Source: Herpomyces periplanetae (Eukaryota > Ascomycota > Laboulbeniomycetes > Herpomycetales > Herpomycetaceae). Taken from it: a stretch of DNA of 64,000 bases. The notes beneath the pieces are model-generated. The model searched no databases, was not told the origin of the DNA, and saw nothing but the letters and a program-made list of their open reading frames with translations. The DNA is taken from NCBI GenBank assembly GCA_009733715.1, contig WMKJ01000061.1, forward strand, positions 1 to 64,000, read 5' to 3'. Positions 53,290 to 64,000 of the stretch are shown piece by piece; position 1 is the stretch's first letter; each line of letters opens with the position of its first letter. Made by a program: the position numbers and the translations under genes.

Positions 53290-56200
53290 ATGAACACAAA
53301 TTCTCAGGCTCGAGACGGCTGGTTGACCGCTTCGTCAACTGTATCTAACCCCCCCCCTTCTGCCCCCGGATCAACGGGTAGTATGTCGATCTCAGATATT
53401 CGATCACATCCTCATCAGCATTCTCATCGTCACCAGCATCAACATACCCTTCAACATCAACTACAAATCCAGCGGCAGCATCCTCATCCACTTCAGCATG
53501 AGCATCAACCCCCTATGCCGCAACATACTCCCATTCATCATTCTCCCCAGTCACATCAACAAGGTCAGCATAGACCTTTGCAGCAATCTTCCCGTTTACC
53601 CCAACCCACTCCACAATCGCAGGTTCAACAACAGTCCCAGCGGTCTCAACCAACTGCCTTACCTCCACCACCACCACCGCCTCCACCACCACCTCCCTCA
53701 GTGACTTCTGCATCTTCAAACGCACAAAGCCAACCGGGGTCTCAGCAACAAGCGCAACAATTGCAGCATCCTTACCCTCACAATCACTTTCATCAACATC
53801 AGCATCAATATCCCGGCCATCAATCACACGCTGCTTCAACTCATCAGTCGTACTACTCACACTCTCAGGCACCATCACTTATGCCGACACCCGGCCCTTC
53901 TGGCAGTCCTCATCCTCCACCTCCACACCCTATGAGCACACAGTCCATTACGCAACCTCCTCCTCCCCCCTCACACCATCATCACCCTCATTCACCACAT
54001 CAATCAATCCAGCCTATCCAACCTCTTTCCACTCACAAGCAACTTCATTCCGTGCAAACCCATCAGTCGCTTCATGCTATGCCTATTCAACACGCTCAGC
54101 TTTCACAGCATCAATCACAGAGTTCTCATTCATCTTACTCGTACGTTTATATTTTCGTTTTCATTATTATTGTGTTGTCGTCTAAACCCTTAGTTTTAAT
54201 GCACTTGAGATATGAGCATTCTGGCCATCTTTAACTTTGATTCATTTAAAAACCGTCGTATTTCTCTTTTCACTAAACTTATTCTAACTTGACGGCTGTT
54301 ATAGGTCTATTCCATGTAATTTATCGGCACAAAAACCTGTGCACTCCGCGCCTCACTCGCGACCGGTATCTTCAGTCCCTTCTCAAGGTATGCAGTAACT
54401 TCACTACTTGATGACACTTGCTATTTACTTTCGTATTTAAACGATTTTACTATGTGAAATATTTTATTTTGACCATTTATGTATTCAGGTTCTTACTATG
54501 GCTCTCCTCATCCTAATTCTCTCCCACCTATACCAAATATCACGTCTCTTGGTCCTATTCCACAAACATCACCTTCTCGTCACGCTCCATCCACACCAGA
54601 TATTCATTACTCGCGACCTTCAACGAGCGGAGGCTTCTCACTACCGAGTCTAAGTCAAGTGCAAAACTCATCATCTGCTTCAAGTGGATTATCAGAACAT
54701 GACCGAGGAGTTTCACGTGGAACGCGCGATCCTGATTTATCGATGCGACGCTTAGACGAACTTAGAGAAGTTGACTATCTTGAAACGGAGGTCCGAGAAA
54801 GAAATCGCGAGGTAGCACATATTCATCCAGCTAGTGGACTGAACTCAGGAGCACCTCTCACACGTAATATGGCTTTTGCCGGTCCATCGGTTCACAGTCC
54901 AGTGCATAGGCCGCATATGTCGACCCCGTTACCCAACCAGAGCGGATCAGGTTCAACGAAAACTTCGCAGGGTGGAGCAGCGGCTAGCGGCAGTGGTGGT
55001 ATATCAAATAGTCCCGAGACGTCTACCGATACCCACGTTAACGTAACCGAAGGTAGTCTTTCCCATTCAGAAGGACAACATAGTCAAAATTTTGTGTCAA
55101 TCCAGGGGTCGCCACCTGCCAGACCTCATCAGTCAGAATGTGTAGCAGCGGGTGCGACGTGTACGTCTACGCCGACAGTTTCAACGACAGTGACAGCTAC
55201 AGCTACGGTGACGGCTGATTCCCAGCCGATACTTCATGTGAGTTCACTTTCCTTGATTAAGCTTGTTAGTCTTTTCTAAGTGAACGAGAGTGTTCGTTCG
55301 AGTTTATGAGGAAAGAAATACTCTTTCCAATGCAATTTCGCCTCTTAGATTGTTTTTACGCGCGTTAAACGTTCGTAATGATATGATATTTTGATTTGAC
55401 TTTAGTGATTAAGTTCGCCCACGCGTTAATGTCACTTAGTGACGGCTGGCTAATTTTTCCCCGACTGATTGATCATTAGGACGCTCTGAGCTATCTTGAT
55501 CAAGTTAAAATCGAATTTGTTGATCGACCTTATGTATACAATCGGTTTTTGGACATTATGAAAGATTTTAAAAGCGGGGCGATAGATACACCGGGAGTTA
55601 TCGAACGGGTCTCCACGTTATTTGTGGGTAAACCAGAACTTATTCAAGGATTTAACACATTTCTCCCACACGGGTACAGGATAGAGTGCGGTACTGACGA
55701 AGATCCTCGATCAGTTCGTGTTACAACGCCACTTGGAAGCACCGTGACATCGCTACCACCGTTTGTATCAATTTCGGAGTCTCGGGAAACGGCATCGAAT
55801 GGTCATGGAACGTTTTTTCATCCTTATGGTAATGAGGAAATGAAACCTAGCGGTAACGAAGGTGTTGGGACTGGACCTTTACCGTATAATATTTCTAATC
55901 CTGATTGGTGTGAAAGAAGTTCTCCCGCTTACCATGAGGGCAGTGGTGGTGCTATAGGATCATCGCAATATGGAGGACGCAAGCTACGAGCTGTGAATTC
56001 TTCCGTACCACCAGAGCGCTGTGAAAGTGGTCAATACTCAACTGGCGGAGGAACAAGAAGTAGTATGTCTAGATACGATGGAACATCTGGGAGCGGAAGT
56101 TCTGTTATGCCTTCGACAGAGAATCACAGTGGCCGTTCTATGGTATCGCCTCGATCGAGTGAGAGTCCGCTTGGTGAGAGCAGTGCTACTGGCATTAATG

Positions 56201-59200
56201 GGAATCATGCGTACAATACTGGTGGATCAACGATGAGTGGCTTTGAGAAACGTGAGCGTGGTACCGTAGAATTTAATCATGCGATCAGTTACGTTAATAA
56301 AATTAAGGTCAGTACAAGTTTCCGTACGCCGAAAATTTGGAACGAATGATGGCTAATGAGTTGATTGAGCGGTTTTCGTCGCTGGATTATGATGTTTAGA
56401 ATCGATTTGCATCTCAACCTGAAATTTACAAGCAATTTTTAGAAATTCTTCAAACTTATCAACGTGATTCTCGGCCGATACTTGAGGTGTATAACCAAGT
56501 TACGCGTTTATTCGCTACCGCACCAGATTTGTTGGCTGATTTTCGACAATTTTTACCAGATGCCAACGGTGGTAGCCTTTCTCGGGCTTCTGTTGAGCGA
56601 TCGCTTGACGATGCTGCACCCGTAAGCGATGTTCGTGGAGATGTGATGTATCGACAAGTGGTATCTGGGTCGGCTCAACAGATTATACAACAGCGCATTT
56701 CTGGGGGGTTAGATGCTAATAGTTTACCACCAGTTGGAAGCTTTGCACCGACTGCAAGCAGTATGAAAGACAGCAAAAGAAAACGTGGCGTCAGTGGAGG
56801 AGATCGTATTAGTTCTGAACGACTAGTAGGTGTGAGTGATCGGTACGGCTCTGATAAAAGTTGTGGAGACAGAGTGGGTTGTGGGAATAATATGTCCAAA
56901 TATTCAGTACCGCATAGTAACGAGAATGTGGGAGGAGCTTTACGTGGATCAGGTCCGGCGTGTCGGGTAAGCATTTGGATTTGAATAGGTATAAAATTGA
57001 ATAACAATGCTAATTTGTTGGAATTTCAGAGGGGAAAACAGTTGTCTCGTTTGGTAGGAGATGGCAGAGGCCATTCCATATCTCCGGTGCTACTTGGGTC
57101 TATGGGAACTGAAGTTGAGCAGACGGAAGTTTTATCAACAGAAGAGGTCACATTCTTTGAACGAGCTAAAAAATTTATTGGGAGTAAGGGGCAGTTTTAC
57201 GAATTCTTAAAGTTAATACATCTGTTCAACAAAGATGTGATTGATACTTCAATACTTGTGCAACGAGCATATTCGTTTATCGGGTGCAATCCTGACTTGT
57301 TTAACTGGTTTAAACGGTATGTGCGATACGAAGAGTCTGATGTCACGATAGATGCGAAGGTTAAGTCAGTACATCCGGGGGTATCGCACGCGAGTTGCAG
57401 AAGTCTGGGTTTAAGTTATCGACTCCTACCAAAAAGATATACTCATGCTAAATGTTCGGGTCGAGATGCGCTATGCTGGTCAGTGCTGAACGACGAATGG
57501 ACGTCCCATCCTACATGGGCATCGGAGGACTCTGGGTTTGTGGCGCACAAGAAGAATGTTTATGAGGAAGCTTTACATAGAATTGAAGAGGAGAGACATG
57601 ATTATGATCACAATATTGAATCGATAACCCAAACCATACATTTATTGATACCGATTGCACAAAGCCTCCGGTTAATGAAAAGTGCAGAACGAATGGGATA
57701 TCAATTACATCCTGGTTTGGGAGGACACTCGGAGATGATATGGAGACGCGTTGTGATGCGGCTATATGGCAGAACGAGGGGGCGTGAAGTAATAGATGAA
57801 ATGTTTAGAAGACCTTATGCGGTTATTCCGTTGTTATTGAAACGGTTTCAGAGCAAGTGCGAAGACTGGAAAGCGGCTCAACGCGAATGGGAGAAGATAT
57901 GGCGGAAGCAAACGAACAAAATATTTTGGAAGAGTTTAGATCATCAACATGTTCAAGTTCGTAACTCAGATAAGCGGCAATTTCAAGCTAAGACGCTTCA
58001 TACGGAGATTCAGTTGAAGTATGAAGAACAGAAAAGACGGTTAGCAGTGTGTAGTGGAACGGGAGGATCGGGGTGGATGCCAGGATATCAATTTTGTTTT
58101 GATTTAGATGATACTCAAGTGATTGTGGACGTAGCGTATTTGTTGATAGTGCATACGGAGAGTGGGACATCAGGGGATTCGGGGAAGTTGGTGAGCTTTG
58201 TTCATGAGTTCATTCGGCTATTTTTCGGGGCAGATGTAGGTGAAATTCTGGAAAAGGTGATGTCACGCAGAGGAAGGGTTGGTAATGAGGGGCAAACGGG
58301 AAGAGAATCAGGAGAATCAGGAGAGTCAGAGGTTGGTGAAATAAGTGGGAGAAGTATAACGGAGCTTAGTGGCAAAGCCAGAGGTGCGGCAGGTAGTAAT
58401 TCGGATGAAGAGGGAGAAGAAGCTGGAGAGGAAGAGGAAAATGATGATGAAAGTGAAAACATGGAAGATATTGTACCGGATGTTTGGCTGGAATATCCGG
58501 CGACAAGTTTGGGGGGGAAGTCAGGAGATGATGATAAAGTCGATAGTGCTGATATGGGATACCAAAGAAAAGTGTATCACATGTATTGCAATTTGCCGAT
58601 ATATTGTTTTTTCCGGACATTTTTGTTTTTGTACGAACGGCTGCGGAAGGTTAAACAAGCGGAGAGGGAAGTGCGTGAGGCAATCAAACTGGAGCAAGAG
58701 GATAAAGCAGCTCGGGAATTGGGGATGATTGATAAATGTGCGGATGATTACTGGATTGACATTTCTGAGGACGCCAACTTTTATGAGCAAATGATTGGGA
58801 TGTTTGAGAGTCATGTTCGCGGGGAGATTACTATGGGTGAGATAGAGGAACTTCTCCGGCGGTACTATTTACAACATGGTTGGCAATTGTACTCATTTGA
58901 TCGACTAGTACATGCAATGGGAAGATTTGGACAATCGATTGTGATGTGTATGGGAAGTGGAGGGAAAGAGAGAACGGCAGAAATTTATCAATTATTTAAA
59001 CGAGATCGGGTACGCGAACGAACAACAGCTAGGGAGGAGGTTAATTATCGTAAAATGGTGGAAAAATTGGCGAAAGATGAGGAGGAGATTTACCGGATAA
59101 GCTACGACAAAGTTAACAAAAAATGCTTTTTACGTCTGATGAGGGACAGTAACACCTTCGAATTGGATGAAATGTTGGAAGGATATGGAGGAATGGGGGA

Positions 59201-59696
59201 AGAGGAGGAATCAAGATTATGGACATATTATATATCAACGTATCAGACGATGGATGCAACGGAGCATATTAATGAACGAATGATATGGTATCCGATAACA
59301 AGGCGAGCTATTCCAAGTTTTGAAGAAATTAGTGAAGAACAAAGAGCAAGGGTATTGAACATGCGGAGCATGGAGAAATTGGAAGTCCGGATATGTCGAG
59401 ATAACTACAGGCCTAGTTTTACGGCAAATCGGGAAGAATGGTGGATTCGGGATGACGGAGTAGTGGAGAGGAGTGAGGAAGATGAAAAGAAGATTGATAA
59501 AGAGGAATTGGATAAAGCAAATGGTGGAAAAGGCGAGCTAAACAATGAGAAGAATGAGATAGGGACACCAGTTTTGGATCGATTAGAGAGCATGCTTTAT
59601 TGTAAAGTCAGTTGGATGAATGAATTCAGCGAAGAAGAACGTAAAGAGAAGATGCAGTATTACGAAGGACTTGTAAACGGGCCACCAAAGACGTGA
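53290..59696 (+). CDS. SIN3: Sin3 transcriptional corepressor scaffold
   Basis: Scaffold of the Rpd3/HDAC corepressor complexes, 1914 aa from six exons: 53290-54140, 54305-54387, 54489-55237, 55480-56307, 56400-56966, 57030-59696. PAH1 about 562-630 ([32 protein letters not shown]), PAH2 about 826-890 ([36 protein letters not shown]), PAH3 about 1066-1135 ([20 protein letters not shown]), HDAC-interaction domain about 1147-1250 ([31 protein letters not shown]), Sin3 C-terminal domain from about 1500. PAH2 and the start of PAH1 are only complete after splicing. The first 285 residues are extremely His/Gln/Pro-rich, with a run of ten prolines at about 128. An acidic, Glu/Gly-rich stretch (about 1440-1500) precedes the C-terminal domain. 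Confidence 0.95.
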
Positions 59697-60291
59697 AAAT
59701 TTATACTAAACAATCAACAGAAAAAAATGAAATGTATATTACCGGATTGGGAAATGGTTTGAAAATGAGGCCTTAGGGCTGAAAAATGAAGCGGCTTGAG
59801 TTCCCGGGTGAAGTTTAGCATGTTTCATAATTATGGAGGACTCGGAGCATATTCATGATGATGCACTTACAAAAGCCCGATGCGAAGTATCGGCAGCATC
59901 CAAGCCTAGAGGAGAGCATACAGGGAGGTCTGGTAGTATAAAGGCAAAGTTCTTGGGATGGCTTAGGGAATTTTGGTGGTTTGGTCGAGGGGAATTGGGG
60001 ATGATGGGATGGAGGAATAAGTTGGGGAAGAAGGGAAGAAATATGGTGTAGTGGTATGAGAAGGTTGAAGGGGGGGATTGGGAGTGGAAAGGACTATTTA
60101 AATATATAATTGTTGAGATTTGTATCAATAAGAATCAATAGCATCTTGAAGTATTACAAAGGTAATAGTAGGTAATTGGGTGATTGATAGTTTCACATGG
60201 AATGGGACGTAGGTATCTTTTTGCTTTAGACATATTGGAGATGGGAAGGCGTAAGAATTGTCTCGCGTCGGCTTATTAGTAGACAATCTAA
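59697..60291. other. Convergent spacer after Sin3
   Basis: 595 bp between the stops of Sin3 and the minus-strand 707-residue gene. G/A-rich on the plus strand at 59940-60090. A 72-codon frame at 59833-60051 has no recognisable content. Confidence 0.35.
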
Positions 60292-62595
60292 TCAGTGGTT
60301 CAAAATTAATGGACTAAGCAGCACGGTTATGCAGGGAGGATTAACTAGCGAGTTGCTTTGTCGTAAATCGGGGATTTGAGTAATGTCAAAAGCAGAAAGT
60401 CCATAGACATCGACTTCCGTATTGGAGGTTCTGTCGGTTTGATTGCTGAGTTTAAGAACCCGAACTTTACATACGACAGTAAGGCAACAGGCACTGAAGG
60501 GCTTTTTTTCGGCAAAAATGTAGCCTTCGTGATATTTCCACTGGAAGGATTGAGGGGCAGCAGAATAGATGGGGGTTTGAATAGTGAGGAAATCCGATTT
60601 TTCCTTGATCCATACTGAGGAGAGCGGGGGCAAGACGTTAGTACAAGGAAGAGAGGCGAGGAAGAAATAGCTTACCGATTGAAAATAATTTGGTAGGCTG
60701 TTGTATGTAGAGACTTGTAGTAGATAAGCCGAAAACGGGATCTGGAACGAGTCAGTAGAGGCGAGGAGCAAGGGGAAAAAGACTTACAGACAATATGATT
60801 AGGAGAGGGATATATGAAACGGTTTTTAATATATTTGTTAGCGGAAATGACAAGCTTGGATTGATAAACCGTCACCAAGGCATGGTTAAAGTGGGAATTA
60901 GCACACATGACGCGCAGGTAACCCAAATACTGTGCATCCTTAAAGGTTTTGACCTTCTCAGGTAAGGGGAGGGGTTTGGAGCTAATTTCGGGCGGACGGG
61001 GAGGAACAACTAATGTAACGTCAGGGCATGGCTTCTTTCCGGGGGTAGGGGGAGCAGGCTTTTCGGGGATATACGGTTGTATATGGTCCAAGCTTCGACC
61101 GATTTGTTGAGGCGATTGAGGGAATTCGGGATCTTCCTGATCAGGACCGGACTCTGCACTTTCGGTAGATGAACCATGGCGAGATCTGGGTACAGAGGGT
61201 TGGAAGAAGACATCAAATGAGCTAGGGTGAGGATCAAAAACACCGTCCGTGGTTCGTCTGCCCGATAGCTTTGGGATTATGTTGAATCGAGGATTTCGAC
61301 CGGTGAGATATTTGTGCGACGTGACACTTTTGTATGAACCGGGTTGTCTTAAACACCCATGGGAAGCTACTGCGGCCAAATTTTCCAAGTCAGATATTTG
61401 GCAAGCCGCCGAAGTCGATTGTGATAGTTTATCATTACTAGTACTCGGGATTTCATTCCAAACGGATGAAGAGCTACTCCAGGCTTCAGAATGATGGGAA
61501 GGCTGATGAACGTCACGAGCGGTACCTGAAGAGGATGCAGAGGGAACTAGGAAAAACTCGGAATTCCCGGACGGTACATTGGGCATACCGGGTAATTTTC
61601 CGATATGGGAAATACCTGAGTTTGAAGCATGAGAAGCTTGATTCTCCGTACTGTCAGGCTTTGAAGGACTTTCAAGAGGTAACGTTGGAGGATTCCTATG
61701 TGGATTAGAATGTGACGCAGCAGGAACTTTGAAGGGTCTATGATGAGACATGAGTTGACGACCGGTCATATAGTCGTAAACTCTGTCGATGTCTTCTGGA
61801 GTTCTAAAGACTAATCTGTTGCTGGCCACGGCAAGTCCAGAGGATGCAGCGGAATTTGAAAAGCGTAACATATGCTCACGCAATTGATTAATTGAAAAGC
61901 GTTTATGAGCGTTATCTGAATTCTCGTCAACTTTAAGGTAATGATTAAGGGCCAGGTTTTGAGCGATTATTTCCATATGCTTAGGGCCGAAGACTTTGTG
62001 AGAATTTCCCCGACGTACTGCGGTTGTTATCCAATAGTTTAATTGGGGCGAAGGTTGGGAAGGGTGTTGCAACGTATCTTCAATAAGATTTTGTGGAAGG
62101 ACATATTTAAGATCAGACGGAACTTTTACGACGGAAACTTTATCCTGCCATACAACTTTGGAAAGATTTGGATAGTATAATTTGGCAACTTTTGCCGGCA
62201 TCAGAGAAGTAGGCAACGAAGCTTGGGAGAAAGATTCGTTTGACTTGGAGCTTATAACTCTAACATAACTATCATTAATGACGTAGGGATCTGTAGGATT
62301 TCGGATACGCTTGCGAGGACGACTTTTGGGTTGACCGCTGGTACGAAGTGCTTTTTCTGTATGAAAACGGGCGTGTTAGATGAGATGAGAAACGAACGAG
62401 CAAAAGGAAACCTGATGGTATATACTTACGATTGGTTGTAGAAGGAACATGATGGTCGGGGGCATGAAGATTTACGGTGGAGTTGGATGATGCCAACTGG
62501 GTTGTCTGATGTGGTGGAGGAGGTTGTCCATTGATCAGAAGTAGCGTTAACAAGCGGTATAAAAGCAACCTACAAGGGAAGCTTTTGTAAAACAT
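60292..62595 (-). CDS. Unrecognised 707-residue protein, four exons
   Basis: I do not recognise this protein. Exons 62595-62430, 62356-60788, 60741-60676 and 60614-60292 join in one phase (donors GTAAGT, GTAAGT, GTAAGC; acceptors ATACAG, TTCCAG, CCTCAG), which supports a real gene. Three parts are visible. An N-terminal region with PRKRIRNPTDPYVINDSY, then YWITTAVRRG and a helix-rich piece to about residue 250. A disordered Ser/Pro middle with PPTPGK and PPRPPE elements that could bind SH3 domains. A compact C-terminal region of about 190 residues, rich in alternating hydrophobics (YLGYLRVMCAN, LVTVYQSKLVISANKYIKN, FLTIQTPIYS), probably a beta fold. The first exon is weakest: MFYKSFPCRLLLYRLLTLLL reads like a membrane anchor but may be leader, and the true start may be further up. 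Confidence 0.6.
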
Positions 62596-63066
62596 TTGTG
62601 CAAAGGGACCACTAAAATAAAAAGAAGGTTGATAGTAAGGTTACGAAATTTAGAAACATAAAAACGAGATGAGTGAAAAGAGAAAATTATGGATGAGATT
62701 TGTACATGACGCAAAGAAACTTAATACGGAATAATGGAGAGGGGAGGGGAAAGGAAAGAAGATTAGACGGTTAAATGAAGTTAAAGGTTAAATTCCACGG
62801 TGCGCCTTGTTAATCACAATTGACAAAAATGTTGGACGAGACCGACATCAGAAAAATTAGGATTACATACATTACAAAATTAATGGGACGGTAACATAAG
62901 GAGTAGACCAAAAAATGGATTGTGAGGGAATAGATGGATTAACTGGCCTGATAAAGATGTCATTGGAACTAGTTGGATGAAAAGGGAAATATTGAATGAA
63001 TAAAGCAACAGATGTATTGATAGAATGAAGATTTGTAGAGAAGAATTTATAGGGATTTCACGATAA
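62596..63066. promoter_or_regulatory. Spacer between V-ATPase H 3' end and the 707-residue gene
   Basis: 471 bp, C/T-rich on the minus strand around 62715-62770, consistent with the promoter or leader of the minus-strand gene to its left. It may hide a short first exon of that gene (a TTTTAG acceptor lies near 62612). Confidence 0.35.
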
Positions 63067-64000
63067 TTAAGTTAATCTGTATCGTAGCCACTCACCGGTA
63101 GCGTGTAAACTTTCCCATCGAACAGCTTCGTCACGATGTTCTAATAAATTCATTAGACCAGATTTAACGTTTAAGAGGTCTAATTTTGAACGAGAATCGG
63201 GGGCCAGTTTAACAATCCAAGCTATATCATTACAAGCTATTGCTATGGCGGATGAATTGGGAGAGGAGGATTCGGATTGATTGATGATACTGGCGAGAAT
63301 TTCGAGGAGTTGACCGGAATCCTCACGTACAATACGATGAACATTGTCACGCCAAAAAGATTCGGATTTATGGGGAGGACTCCAGCGGAGATGATGACTT
63401 CGTAACTCACGAGCGTAAAAGGAAAAAGTACTGTTTTGACTAACACAATTTTCCAGGCGAGACTTGAGAATAGCCACATCACCATCGACATCGGCGTCAC
63501 TAGCGTGAATACGGGTGGAAAGATTGTTAATTATTTGGGGTAAACCGTCCATGGTAGCAATAAATAGCAAATTATCCAGAGAAGCAGGTAATAAATTAAC
63601 CAAAGTACTTAAACAAAGCCGTAAAATTTTATCTTTGTCGGCCATGCGTAAAATTTGGGAATAGAGTTTAATAAAGTTATAACGATCTTGAAGTTGTTCG
63701 GCGTAGATTTCTCCATCGAAACTGAATCTCCAGATAACTAGAAGCATATGATAGAGTAATTGGGTATTTACATCCTTGCAAAATGGAGTATCACGATCAG
63801 GTTGATTTGCCGAAACGAAGGTTTCAAGATAATGAAAAATTGGAGTTAAAGTGGTGGATTGGATATTCCAGAATTCTTTTCGCGATAAGGGACAAGACAA
63901 TAAACTAGTGTAAGCTTGCATGGAAATATCTTGATAACCGGGATCATTTCGGTGGAGTAGACGAGAAAAATATTGAAAAGTAACGAGTAGAGTATTCCGA
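63067..64000 (-). CDS. VMA13: V-ATPase subunit H (Vma13), C-terminal part, cut by window edge
   Basis: Regulatory subunit H of the V1 sector, needed for ATP-driven proton pumping into vacuole and endosomes. It couples to, and silences, free V1. The frame is open to the right edge of the window, so the N-terminal part lies outside. About 311 residues are visible: armadillo-like helices (YHMLLVIWRFSFD, LRLCLSTLVNLLPASLDNLL), then the hallmark ELRSHHLRWSPPHKSESFWR with the following VREDSGQLLEILASII, and C-terminal repeats (ACNDIAWIVKLAPDSRSKL, NLLEHRDEAVRWESLHATGE). The end YRLT falls where yeast Vma13 ends. A GTGAGT lies 37 bases before the stop, but splicing there gives no better match. Confidence 0.92.
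   Translation of the reverse strand, partial: RNTLLVTFQYFSRLLHRNDPGYQDISMQAYTSLLSCPLSRKEFWNIQSTTLTPIFHYLETFVSANQPDRDTPFCKDVNTQLLYHMLLVIWRFSFDGEIYAEQLQDRYNFIKLYSQILRMADKDKILRLCLSTLVNLLPASLDNLLFIATMDGLPQIINNLSTRIHASDADVDGDVAILKSRLENCVSQNSTFSFYARELRSHHLRWSPPHKSESFWRDNVHRIVREDSGQLLEILASIINQSESSSPNSSAIAIACNDIAWIVKLAPDSRSKLDLLNVKSGLMNLLEHRDEAVRWESLHATGEWLRYRLT

Noticed and set aside
53640-53700. CAC/CCA triplet run as a non-coding microsatellite
   Set aside because: It is in frame inside the first Sin3 exon and encodes the poly-Pro tract.
59833-60051. 72-codon frame after Sin3
   Set aside because: Composition follows the local G/A bias and nothing recognisable is encoded.
63067-63110. GTGAGT near the end of VMA13 as a last-intron donor
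   Set aside because: The unspliced end matches the length and pattern of yeast Vma13; the spliced alternative leads into an A/T-rich frame without similarity.

Overview
The window is nuclear DNA from a eukaryote with small introns, almost certainly a fungus. Evidence: a class I myosin that opens [10 protein letters not shown] and carries motor, IQ, TH1 and SH3 parts in the fungal order; a one-domain dihydroorotase (URA4 type, not fused in a CAD protein); homologues of Sld3, Scm3, Tvp38 and an Mcy1-type membrane-anchored cysteine synthase; a Sin3 with three PAH domains. About 26 introns can be placed by frame and homology. Most run from 56 to about 270 nt with GTAAGT/GTGAGT-like donors, frequent CTAAC-type branch sites and YAG acceptors. 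An early-diverging (zygomycete- or chytrid-grade) fungus is my best guess, but that rank is inference.

Layout, left to right: penta-EF-hand protein (+, 5' end outside the window), dynactin p50 (-), an SNX13/Mdm1-type PXA-RGS-PX protein (-), adenosylhomocysteinase (+), Sld3-like replication factor (-), LSD1-like SWIRM/amine oxidase (+), mitochondrial Methyltransf_28 protein (-), Mcy1-type cysteine synthase (+), Scm3-like CENP-A chaperone (-), Beclin/Atg6 (+), Tvp38 (-), CUE-CCCH-SMR protein (+), mitochondrial seryl-tRNA synthetase (+), BTB-like protein (-), Rtf1 (-), dihydroorotase (+), Polo kinase (+), myosin I (+), Sin3 (+), an unrecognised 707-residue protein (-), and V-ATPase subunit H (-, runs off the right edge).

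The left half is dense. Converging genes stop 29, 38 and 91 bp apart, and three diverging pairs share promoters of 230 to 485 bp. The right half has longer spacers, up to 2.8 kb. There is no operon logic, but several genes fit themes: chromatin and transcription (LSD1, Rtf1, Sin3), chromosome duplication and segregation (Sld3, Scm3, Polo, dynactin), endomembrane traffic and acidification (SNX, Atg6, Tvp38, VMA13), and sulfur/methyl metabolism (AHCY, Mcy1).

I saw no tRNA, rRNA, CRISPR array, transposon or virus-like element. I did not find a dramatic new system. The most interesting non-coding signals are repeated GCCACA/TGTGGC inverted repeats and CACGTG palindromes in promoters, and a decamer array next to a GC-rich GTGACC patch at about 41.3 kb. 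The most interesting gene-level items are the unrecognised 707-residue protein, the unresolved break in the LSD1 gene, a GC-AG intron inside the dihydroorotase metal-binding motif, and a myosin first coding exon that is only the start codon.
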